Source of the DNA: Chitinolyticbacter meiyuanensis
Lineage (GTDB): Bacteria; Pseudomonadota; Gammaproteobacteria; Burkholderiales; Chitinibacteraceae
Assembly (NCBI RefSeq): GCF_008033135.1
Contig: NZ_CP041335.1
Coordinates: forward strand, 4,097,925 to 4,161,924
Direction of reading: 5' to 3'
DNA: 64,000 bases
Positions 43,779-52,900 of this stretch are shown here, one piece after another (within the stretch, counting starts at the first letter, position 1; each line of letters starts with the position of its first letter). The notes under the pieces are model-generated. The model saw only the letters and a list, made by a program, of their open reading frames with translations, had not been told where the DNA came from and ran no database searches. Position numbers and translations under genes: made by a program.

Positions 43779-44641
43779 GGCGCCTCCGGCGCACCGGACG
43801 GGCGCTTGTAGCGGTTGTAACTCCACAGGTATTGGGTAGGGCACAGCGCCACCAACGCTTCGATATTGGCATTCAGCAATGCGGCATCCGCTGCCGCTTC
43901 ACCGCTGAAGGCACCTTGCATCGGCCGCACATGCATGCGGTAGCCGCGACCACAGCCCAGGCGCTCGGCAAAGCAGAACAGCACCGTCGCCTTGCTCGAT
44001 ACCGCCAGCCGCGCCAGCAGCGTCATCGTGTAGGCCTGCCGGCCAAAGAACGGGGCCCACGCCCCCTCCCCCGCACCCGGCGCCTGGTCCGGCAGCATAT
44101 AGGCAGTCTGACCCTGCTTCAGCGCCTTCAGCAGGATGCGTACCCCCTGGGCATTGGCCGGCGCGGCCAAGCCGTTTTCGCGATTGCGCGACACCAGCAT
44201 CAACGGCTCCAGCCAGGCGATCTTGGGCGGGCGATACAGCGCAGCAAGCTGGCGCGGAATGCTCATCGCAAGATGTACGCCGCAGACCTCGATCCCGCCA
44301 AGGTGCGGCGTGACAAAGATGATGGGTTCCGGCTTGGCCAGCGCCGCTTCCAAGTGCTCCCAGCCGTCGCGTTCCTTCACCCAGTCCGCCACGTGCTGGG
44401 CCGGGCGCAACCATGCCGGGATCAGCTCCAGCCCGCCACGGCCGTGCGCTGCAATACTCGCGTGCAGCATTCGGCTATAATCGCTGTCGTTTTTCGCAAG
44501 CCCCGACCCGCGCAGGTTCTCGGCCAGCCGGCGCCGATAGCTCGGCGACAGCGCCCAGGCCAGCCAGCCCAACGCGGCGCCCAGCGCGTGGAACACGCAC
44601 AACGGCAGCCAGGCAACGGGTCTCATCAACGCAACGAGCAT
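43775..44641 (-). CDS. Second LpxL/LpxM-type lipid A acyltransferase
   Basis: 288 residues; an internal start 15 bases in (MRPVAWL) is equally possible. Same family as the next gene. The catalytic motif here is HX4E (TPHLGGIEVCG), and the second block is MLPDQAPGAGEGAWAPFFGR. A hydrophobic N-terminus anchors it to the inner membrane. The first of two tandem acyltransferase genes, overlapping the second by 4 bases, so both late acylation steps may be made from one mRNA. It is divergent from metK. Confidence 0.85.
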   Translation of the reverse strand: MLVALMRPVAWLPLCVFHALGAALGWLAWALSPSYRRRLAENLRGSGLAKNDSDYSRMLHASIAAHGRGGLELIPAWLRPAQHVADWVKERDGWEHLEAALAKPEPIIFVTPHLGGIEVCGVHLAMSIPRQLAALYRPPKIAWLEPLMLVSRNRENGLAAPANAQGVRILLKALKQGQTAYMLPDQAPGAGEGAWAPFFGRQAYTMTLLARLAVSSKATVLFCFAERLGCGRGYRMHVRPMQGAFSGEAAADAALLNANIEALVALCPTQYLWSYNRYKRPSGAPEAP

Positions 44642-44657
44642 CGGTATAGTGCGAGCA

Positions 44658-44692
44658 GGAAAGCCCCGATTCTAGCGGCTTTCCGGCGGGGC
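44658..44692 (+). promoter_or_regulatory. Two mutually exclusive hairpins in the metK leader
   Basis: GGAAAGCC (44658-44665) pairs with GGCTTTCC (44677-44684), while GCCCCG (44663-44668), which overlaps the first arm, pairs with CGGGGC (44687-44692). A TATAGT at 44644-44649 could be a -10 that places both in a 5' leader before the metK ATG at 44721. The region also holds minus-strand TAGAAT, so a promoter for the divergent genes could account for part of the pattern. Confidence 0.35.
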
Positions 44693-44720
44693 CGACACGA
44701 GCTGAACCAGGATCACGCAA

Positions 44721-45887
<1,167 letters not shown>

Positions 45888-45910
45888 GCACAAGGCTTCG
45901 TTATACCCAG

Positions 45911-45942
45911 CCGGGGTGGTCACCACCCCGGTTTGTTTTTTG
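45911..45942 (+). terminator. Intrinsic terminator after metK
   Basis: Stem CCGGGGTG (45911-45918), loop GTCAC, stem CACCCCGG (45924-45931), followed by TTTGTTTTTT. It separates metK from the rhodanese gene at 45953. Confidence 0.92.
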
Positions 45943-45952
45943 GAGTCCCTAC

Positions 45953-46276
45953 ATGCAACACCTGCAACCGCAAGAACTGGCCAGCTGGCTGACCGATGCC
46001 GACCGCCCGCAGCCGGTGCTGCTCGATGTGCGCGAAGCGAATGAAGTCGCCTACTGTGCGCTACCCGGTATCGTGCATATCCCCATGCAGGAGATTCCGG
46101 CGCGCCAGCAGGAGCTGGACCCGGATCGGCCGACCGTGGTGATCTGCCACCACGGCATGCGCAGCTATCAGGTGGCGATGTTCCTCGAGCGCAACGGCTT
46201 CGAGCAGATGATCAACCTCACCGGCGGGGTCGCCGGCTGGGCCGACCAGGTTGACCCGGCTTTCCCGCGGTACTGA
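45953..46276 (+). CDS. Single-domain rhodanese
   Basis: 107 residues, one rhodanese fold (LLDVREANEVAYCALPGIVHIPM). The active-site Cys is in VVICHHGMRSYQV, whose six-residue loop is typical of sulfurtransferases, and the conserved end is NLTGGVAGWADQV. It probably carries persulfide sulfur in the cytoplasm. It starts 11 bases after the metK terminator and may use its own promoter. The sulfur acceptor is unknown. Confidence 0.92.
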   Translation: MQHLQPQELASWLTDADRPQPVLLDVREANEVAYCALPGIVHIPMQEIPARQQELDPDRPTVVICHHGMRSYQVAMFLERNGFEQMINLTGGVAGWADQVDPAFPRY

Positions 46277-46419
46277 AAAACGAATTGAACAGTGGATGCC
46301 CGGGCTCGCCACGTGGCCATCCACCGGCATTGATCTGGGGAAGGTCAACCTCGCTTCGCCAGCGGTTCGCTCAGACGGACAGAGACGTACCCCACCTTCA
46401 GATGAGAGCTACATCCATC

Positions 46420-46920
46420 ATGCTTGATAGCGCCAACGCATTGGCCGACGGCCTTACCATCCGCCCCGCTCGCCACAGCGACGAGCCTTTCCTGGCTACG
46501 CTCTATCAGAGTGCCCGGCCTGACCTGCAGTTGATCGACGCAGACCCGGAATTGGTCGAGAGCGTGATCGCTCAGCAATACCAAGCCCTGCAGACCGGTG
46601 CTGGCACGGCCTACCCCAACGCCATGCATTACCTGATCGAAAAAACCGCAACTGCCATCGGCGCACTGGTGGTCGATTTCGGCCCCAACGAGGTGCGCGT
46701 GATCTATCTGGCCTTCATTCCCAGCGCACGCGGCCTCGGGTTTGGGCGCACCGTACTGCAAGGCGTGCAGCAGGCGGCGCGCCAGGTACGCAGCCCGGTG
46801 GCCGCGGTGGTCTGGCGCAGCAATCCGCGCGCGCGACAGCATTACCTCGCGCTGGGCTTCCAGGTCGAAGAAGCGAGCGATACGGCCGAGCGCCTGGTGT
46901 GGTATCCGACGGCCGCCTGA
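46420..46920 (+). CDS. GNAT-family N-acetyltransferase
   Basis: 166 residues from ATG 46420 (ATG 46402 adds six). The GNAT fold is visible: LTIRPARHSDEPFLATLY, the acetyl-CoA loop SARGLGFGRTVLQ (Gx-x-G-x-G/A type) and RARQHYLALGFQVEE at the end. The substrate is unknown. It converges with a frameshifted membrane gene and stands at the edge of a block with DUF6916 and tail-collar genes, a combination I recall from other genomes with microcystin-dependent-type proteins. Confidence 0.83.
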   Translation: MLDSANALADGLTIRPARHSDEPFLATLYQSARPDLQLIDADPELVESVIAQQYQALQTGAGTAYPNAMHYLIEKTATAIGALVVDFGPNEVRVIYLAFIPSARGLGFGRTVLQGVQQAARQVRSPVAAVVWRSNPRARQHYLALGFQVEEASDTAERLVWYPTAA

Positions 46921-46927
46921 GCCGCAA

Positions 46928-47418
46928 TCAGCCCGCTATCGCCAACGCCTTGCGGTTCGCAAGGCACCCCCAGCGGGCGCCGGTCAGAAAGGCGGCGTAG
47001 GACAACAAAAGCAGTCCCAGCGACACCGCCATGCTGAATTGATCCCAAATGAGCCAGGTCATCAGTCCACTGCTCAGCGTCACAGCGATCACGGCGCAGC
47101 GATACTCATGCCGCTTGGCGCTACGGGCACACAGGAAGCCCGCTAGCACCGAAATCGAGGTGCCAAGCAAGATGGTCAGCAGCATGAACGGCGAATGCCA
47201 CGTCAACGCCGCCATGTGCGCCTGCACCTCGTCCAGCGGCATGCCACGCAGCGTCAGCACCATGCCATAGGCAATACCCAGCACAAAACCGAGCAAATTG
47301 GAGCCCAGGAAATCGATCAGGAAGGCATACAACACTGCCTTCCCCGGCGAACCGGGCGCAGGACTTCGGACTGGGTGAGATCGGCACTTGAGGCCGCGTA
47401 GGGGTTGTCGTTTTTCAT
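46928..47418 (-). pseudogene. Frameshifted small membrane protein of the NPYAA N-terminal type
   Basis: The C-terminal 46928-47335 frame (135 residues, GTG start) encodes four membrane helices (LIDFLGSNLLGFVLGIAYGM, FMLLTILLGTSISVLAGF, VIAVTLSSGLMTWLIW, VSLGLLLLSYAAF). Immediately upstream, in another frame, ATG 47418 starts MKNDNPYAASSADLTQSEVL, the kind of N-terminus common in such proteins. Adding one base to the four-G run at 47342-47345 (C on the plus strand) joins both into VRRGKAVLYAFLIDF. It is a recent frameshift, an assembly error or a slippage site. Confidence 0.7.
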
Positions 47419-47438
47419 ACCATCGCCGGTTTGATCAC

Positions 47439-47458
47439 CCGGCCCATCGATGGGCCGG
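47439..47458. repeat. 20-bp perfect palindrome
   Basis: CCGGCCCATCGATGGGCCGG is a perfect palindrome between the frameshifted gene start and the DUF6916 stop. There is no adjacent T-tract of use, so it is more likely an operator or structural element than a terminator. Confidence 0.55.
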
Positions 47459-47553
47459 TTTCGGACAGGCGAACCTTTGCGCTATGCCCAAGCTCAATCT
47501 GCTGAGCCGGCAGTGTTCACCGGTAGCTGCTGTCACGCAAGCAATCCAGCCGT

Positions 47554-47862
47554 TCAGTTGAACACCACCTGGAAATAAGCCGCGTGTTCGTCGCGGCCCA
47601 GCGCTGGCACACGCGATACGAACAGGCCCTCCACGCGCCCTGGACCCGGTAAATCGAGTGCGCACGGACCGTGTACGAAATCGCTGCCCCCCGGTGCGGT
47701 CATTGCCACGGCGAACGGCATACGGCTGCCCGGCATTTGCGACAGCGGCTTGAGGTCCACCCGCTCGACCAGCACGGTCAACTCACGGCCGTCCGGCAAG
47801 GCAAGTGCGCAGGTGGCGCCCACCAGGGGCTGGAAATGGCTGGCTTCGATCTGGTGCAGCAT
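47554..47862 (-). CDS. DUF6916-family protein
   Basis: 102 residues from ATG 47862. Start MLHQIEASHFQPLVGATCAL, end AYFQVVFN. It is a small beta-rich soluble protein with no signal or catalytic motif. The family is one I associate with tail-collar/microcystin-dependent protein genes, as seen upstream here on the same strand, so a joint role is likely. The name is recalled from family features, not from a search. Confidence 0.7.
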   Translation of the reverse strand: MLHQIEASHFQPLVGATCALALPDGRELTVLVERVDLKPLSQMPGSRMPFAVAMTAPGGSDFVHGPCALDLPGPGRVEGLFVSRVPALGRDEHAAYFQVVFN

Positions 47863-47884
47863 CGGCACTCTCAGGAAATGAGCA

Positions 47885-47901
47885 GGCCGGATATTCCGGC
47901 C
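47885..47901. repeat. Inverted repeat GGCCGG-ATATT-CCGGCC
   Basis: A 6-bp perfect stem with a 5-base loop, in the gap between the tail-collar and DUF6916 genes. It sits next to a second, larger hairpin at 47921-47947. Confidence 0.6.
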
Positions 47902-47920
47902 CGCGGTACGAACAATGAAG

Positions 47921-47947
47921 GAGAGGCACCAAGGCTTGGCGCCTCTC
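47921..47947 (-). terminator. Hairpin after the tail-collar gene, possible terminator
   Basis: GAGAGGC (47921-47927) pairs with GCCTCTC (47941-47947), and inner CCA/TGG pairs extend it. On the minus strand it lies just after the tail-collar stop (47973). The following sequence CTTCATTGTTCG is only moderately T-rich, so this may be a partial terminator or an mRNA-stability element. Confidence 0.45.
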
Positions 47948-47972
47948 ATTCCGCGCAGCTTGCGCGAGCGGA

Positions 47973-48569
47973 TCAGTTCCGCGACGGGAAGATGCCGTTC
48001 AGCGCGATGCTGAAGTTCACAGCCAGGAACGGATTCATCAGCTCGAAGGGCTGGCTGCCACCCGCTGCGGCCGCGCTCACGGTTCCGCCCAGGTTGCTGC
48101 TCACGCCTTGCAGCGTGATCGGCGCAGCGCCCAGCGCGTCAGAGTAGATGGTGGCACTGCCCGGGCCGGTGCCAGAAGCGCCGATGAAGGAGTTGGTCGC
48201 CGTCGGCGCGTTCACCGGGTTGCTCGCGGCAGCGGCCAGCTGCACATTGGTGGCGACAGTCAGTGCACTGGTGATCGCATGGGTATGCATCGGCATGTTG
48301 TTGGAGGTCAGCGTCATGTTCTCGACCCCCCCCACCTGGCCAATCGGACGATTGCTCAAGCCGCCACCGGTCCCCTGACCAATCGGCATCCGGCCCTGCA
48401 AGTTGGGCAGGCCAAAGGTGACCGTGCCATTACCGCCATAGGTGGTACCCACCAGCGCGAACAGGGCGTTGAACTGCGAAATTGCCAGCAATTGCCCATT
48501 ACAGAATGCCCAGCCAGCTGGCGCGTAAGGGAATGCAAACGGCTGAATGGTACCGATGAAAACTTCCAT
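47973..48569 (-). CDS. Phage tail-collar domain protein (microcystin-dependent protein type)
   Basis: 198 residues from ATG 48569. The N-terminal half is the phage tail-collar domain: MEVFIGTIQPFAFPYAPAGW, FCNGQLLAISQFNALFALVG, TYGGNGTVTFGLPNLQGRMP. The C-terminal half is a variable Ala/Thr/Gly-rich beta region. There are no other phage genes nearby, so it is a stand-alone tail-fibre-like protein of the type first named microcystin-dependent protein. Its role in bacteria is poorly known. Divergent from the sulfotransferase gene with a 211-base gap. Confidence 0.85.
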   Translation of the reverse strand: MEVFIGTIQPFAFPYAPAGWAFCNGQLLAISQFNALFALVGTTYGGNGTVTFGLPNLQGRMPIGQGTGGGLSNRPIGQVGGVENMTLTSNNMPMHTHAITSALTVATNVQLAAAASNPVNAPTATNSFIGASGTGPGSATIYSDALGAAPITLQGVSSNLGGTVSAAAAGGSQPFELMNPFLAVNFSIALNGIFPSRN

Positions 48570-48780
48570 CTCTTCAATCTCCAGTTGTTTTTCTGAGGGG
48601 TCGCGCCACTTTGCCGCCGCCCCCATGGCGGTGGAAACACAGCGTCCTGCGAGATATAAAGCATTTTCCGTAGAAAGACAGGCGCATTTTCGCGACTGAT
48701 CCCTAGCTGATCCGCCACGCCGGTGTTCCAAGCCAGGGACATAGAATAGTATTCACTTATTAACTCAGTGAACCGTAAGC

Positions 48781-49626
48781 GTGACCACAGCACAGTATCA
48801 CTTCATCTCCGGCTTGCCGCGCTCCGGGTCGACGCTGCTGTCAGCCTTGCTGCTGCAGAACCCGCGTTTCCAAGCTGGGATGACCAGCCCTGTCGGCACG
48901 CTGTTCGGCGCGATGCTGGCGCAGTGCAGCGCCGGCAGCGAATTCGGCCCGGTCATCGAACTGGCACAGCGACGCCGGCTGCTGCGAGGGTTGTTCGACA
49001 ACTACTACGCCGATGTTGAACGGCCCGTCGTGTTCGACACCAATCGCCAGTGGTGTGCCCGTCTGCCAGCGATACGCGATCTGTTTCCGCAGGCCAAGGT
49101 GATCGCCTGCGTGCGCAACGTGGCCTGGATCATGGACAGCATCGAGCGGCTGTACCGTGCCAATCCGTACGAGAACACCAAGCTGTTCGTGGACGACAAC
49201 GAGCGCAACACCGTCTACAGCCGGGTCGAGACGCTGGCACAACGCAACCGCTTGGTGGGCTTCGCCTGGGCCGCGCTGAAAGAAGCGTATTACGGCGAAC
49301 ATGCCGATTCATTGCTGCTGGTGGACTACGAACTGCTGACCCGTGCTCCTGAGCAGGTGCTAAGACTGGTCTACGACTTTATCGGCGAGCCCTGGTTCGA
49401 GCACGATTTCGACAACGTGCACTACGATGCACCAGAATTCGACCAGTCGCTGGGGGTCGGTGGCCTGCACCGGGTAAGGCCCCGCGTTGCGCCTCAATCA
49501 CGGCGCACCGTGTTGCCACCAGACCTGTTCGACCAGTACGCGCAACTGTCGTTTTGGGAAAATGGCGTCGCCAGTACTGCTGGCGTGATCCGGCTGCGAC
49601 CGGAAATGACGCCAGCGCCGGTGTAG
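48781..49626 (+). CDS. Sulfotransferase-family protein
   Basis: 281 residues, GTG start. The 5'-phosphosulfate-binding loop is ISGLPRSGSTLLSALLL, and the 3'-phosphate-binding element is CVRNVAWIMDSIER, so it should use PAPS. The middle contains FAWAALKEAY and LLVDYELLTRAPEQVL, typical of the sulfotransferase 3 group. The acceptor (protein, lipid or sugar) is unknown. Its position directly before the giant surface protein suggests that it could modify that protein or a linked glycan, which is inference. Confidence 0.82.
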   Translation: MTTAQYHFISGLPRSGSTLLSALLLQNPRFQAGMTSPVGTLFGAMLAQCSAGSEFGPVIELAQRRRLLRGLFDNYYADVERPVVFDTNRQWCARLPAIRDLFPQAKVIACVRNVAWIMDSIERLYRANPYENTKLFVDDNERNTVYSRVETLAQRNRLVGFAWAALKEAYYGEHADSLLLVDYELLTRAPEQVLRLVYDFIGEPWFEHDFDNVHYDAPEFDQSLGVGGLHRVRPRVAPQSRRTVLPPDLFDQYAQLSFWENGVASTAGVIRLRPEMTPAPV

Positions 49627-49914
49627 CGCCTTTGCAGTATTTGGTAGTGATCGGGAAGTACAAGAACCTGCCGTGCCACCGGGTGGAACCGGCGCCGGCA
49701 CTGTGAGATCGGTTCACGCGCAGCTGTCGACAGCCCTCCGTCAAACAGTGACGGCATCGACGGTATCGCGAACCCAGGCAGCAATCCGGCCCAGACCGGA
49801 GGCGGAAGATGGAGCAACGGCTGCACCAAGCAAGCCGAGCTGCATGCCCGCCCCGCCAGGTGCATACGAACCGGCGAACGCCATGGCGGCGTTCGTACGC
49901 GAGGAGATACGAGC
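49627..49914 (+). promoter_or_regulatory. 288-base leader/promoter region of the giant surface-protein gene
   Basis: No ORF in this gap looks real. It ends with a purine-rich ribosome-binding-site-like GAGGAGAT at about 49899-49906, 8 bases before the ATG at 49915. I see no consensus -35/-10 pair, so the promoter of the 13-kb unit is not localised. It could start here or upstream of the sulfotransferase. Confidence 0.3.
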
Positions 49915-52900
49915 ATGTGGTGGAACAAAAGCAAAACGATGCAAGACGCGAGCAGCCAACGTCCAGCCAGGACCGGATCACCCCTGATCCTGGCGCTGGA
50001 GCAGCGCATCATGTTCGACGGTGCGGCCGTGGTCACCGCCGTCGACGCGGCGCACGATGCAGCCCCCGCTCGCGATACGCATGCCGACGCCGCCTCGGCC
50101 AGCAATAGCGCCGATCACGCGCCTGTTGCCCCCGCCGCGATCCTGCCGAGCCAGGCCGAGCCGGCCGGGCGCAACGTGCTGTTCGTCGATGCTCGGATCA
50201 GGGACGCGGACAAGCTGCTGGCCGATCTCAAGCCGAATACCGAGGTGGTCTACCTGCGCGCCGACCAGGATGGCCTGACGCAGATGAACACCTACCTCGC
50301 CGGCCATCCCGGCGCGCAGTCGGTGCAGATCCTGGCCCACGGCTACAGCGGCGACCTGTGGCTGGGCAGCAGCTACCTCTCTGCCGAGAACCTCAATACC
50401 TATTCCGACAGCCTGGCACGCCTCGGCAACAACATGGCGCAGGGCGGCGACATCCTGATCTACGCCTGCAATACCGCAGATGGCGAGCGGGGGCTGACTT
50501 TCGTCGATGCGCTGGCCGCTGGCACCGGGCGCGATATCGCCGCGTCCAGCAACCGCACCGGCGCCGGGAGTGACTGGGTGCTGGAAGTCACCCGCGGCAG
50601 CATCGAAAGCACTTCGGTGCTATCGGCCCAGGCCGAGCACGGCTACCAGTACAACCTGGCCACCATCACCGTGACCAGCAACGCCGACACCGGCGCCGGC
50701 ACCCTGCGCAACCAGATCGCCGCTGCCACCACCGGCGACACCATCACCTTCAGCGGCGCCATGACGGTGGGCCTGACCAGCCAGCTGGTCATCAACAAGA
50801 ACCTGACCATCGATGGCGACCTCAACAACGACGGCGTCGCCGACGTGACCCTGGACGCCATTTACCGCAGTCGCGTGCTCCAGGTGCAGGCCGGCAGCAA
50901 CGTGATGCTCGACGGCCTGGTGATCACCCGTGGCCTGGTGTCCGGCGACGGCGGCGATGCCGGCAGCGGCCTGGCCGCCGCCAACGCCTTCGGCGGCGGC
51001 ATCTGGAACGCCGGCACGCTCACCCTGCTCAACACCTCGGTCACCGCCAACGCGGCGGCCGGCGGCGGCGGCGGCGGCGGCAACTTCGCTTACGACGGCG
51101 GCGGCGGCGGCGGCGGCGGCGCGCTGGGCGGCGGCATCGGCGGCCGCGGCGGCGAATCGGGCGTCTCAGACAATCTGGGCGGCAGCGGCAGCGCCAACCA
51201 GGGCGGCCATGGCGGCGCCGATAGCGCCTTCCCCGGCATGGGCGGCCAGGGCGGTACCGGCGTCGGCGGCGCCGGCGGCAGCTACCTGGGCTATTCCACC
51301 GGCGGCACGGGCGGCACCGCCACCAACGGCAGCATCAGCATCGGCGGCGGCGGCGGCGGCCTGGGCACCGACGCCACCGGCGGCGCCGGCGGCTCGGCGG
51401 CGGGCGGCATCTACAACGCGGTTGGCGGCACCATCAACGTCATCGGCAACTCGATCATCAGCAACAACCTCGGCGCCGGCGGCGGCGGCGGGGGGGGCGG
51501 CGCTGGCGGCTCGCTGGGCAACCAGAACGGCGGCGCCGGCGGGCGCGGTGTCGGCGCGGTGTGGAACAAGGGCACCTTCAACATCACCACGGCCAACAAC
51601 GCGGCCATGACCAACAACGGCGCCGGCAGCGGTGCCGGCGGCCAGGAACTGGGCACCGGCTCGCCCGGCCCCAGCCCCGCCGCGGTCACCGGCATCTACA
51701 ACGACGGCGGTGCGCTCAACACCAGCTACGTGCCCAATGCGCCCCCCGTGCTGGGCGGCCTGCAAGGCGACAGCGTCACCTTCACCGAGGGCGACAGCGC
51801 CCGGCTGATCGACCTGGGCAGCAATGCCACGGTGTCGGACGGCGATTCGGCCGACTACAACGGCGGCAGCGTGCGGGTGTCGATCACCACCAACCGCGTC
51901 ACCGCCGAAGACCTGCTGTCGATCCGCAACCAGGGCATCGGCGCTGGGCAGATCGGCGTCAGCGGCAGCACCATCACCTACGGTGGTGTCACCATCGGCA
52001 CCTTCACCGGCGGCAGCGGCAGCAACGATCTGGTGATCACCTTCAACTCGGCCTCGGCCACGCCGGCCGCGGTCGAAGCGCTGCTGCACAACCTGGTGTA
52101 CAACAACAGCAACGTCGACAACCCCACCGCGTCGGCGCGCACCCTGAGCGTCACCGTCTACGACGGCGACAGCTACACCACCACCACCAATACCGTCACC
52201 GTCACCGTAGTGGCGGTGAACGACGCGCCCACGCTCAGCCCGGCCAACAGCAACACCAGCTATACCGAGGGCGGCAGCGCCGCCGTGCTCAGCGGCAGCC
52301 TGACGCTCGCCGACGTGGACAGCACCACCTTCCAGGGTGCCACCGTCACCGTCAGCGACTTCCGTGCCGGCGACGTGCTGTCCGTCGGTGCGCCCAACGG
52401 CTTCACCGTCAGCTACGACAGCGGCACCGGCGTGCTGACGCTGAGCGGTGGCGGCTCGCTGGCCTCGTTGCAGGCCGCGCTGCGCTCGATCACCTATTCC
52501 TCGACCTCGGACGACCCCACCGCGGGCGGCACCGACGCCACCCGCCAGATCAACTTCACCGTCACCGACAGTGGCGGCGCCACCTCCACCGCGGTCACCG
52601 CGCAAGTGGCCCTCACCGGCGTCAACGACGCGCCCACGCTGTCCGGCGGTCCCTACACCTGGGCCGGCACCAGCGAAGACGCCACCTCGTCCGCCGTCAC
52701 CGTCTCCACCCTGCTGGGCAGCACCACCCACGCCGACCCGGACGGCCCCGCTAGCGGCATCGCCATCACTGGCAGCAGCGGCGGCGGCACCTGGGAATAC
52801 TCCACCGATGGCGTCACCTGGGCCGGTGTCGGTGCGGTCTCCAACAGCGCCGCGCTGCTGCTGTCCAGTACCACCCAGTTGCGCTTTGTGCCGGATGGCG

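Noticed and set aside
44642..44720. A known SAM or SAH riboswitch before metK
   Set aside because: The leader is short and does not show the cores I know for SAM or SAH riboswitch classes; only alternative hairpins can be supported.
47973..48569. The tail-collar protein as evidence for a prophage
   Set aside because: No capsid, portal, terminase, integrase or other tail genes are present; stand-alone collar proteins are known in bacterial chromosomes.
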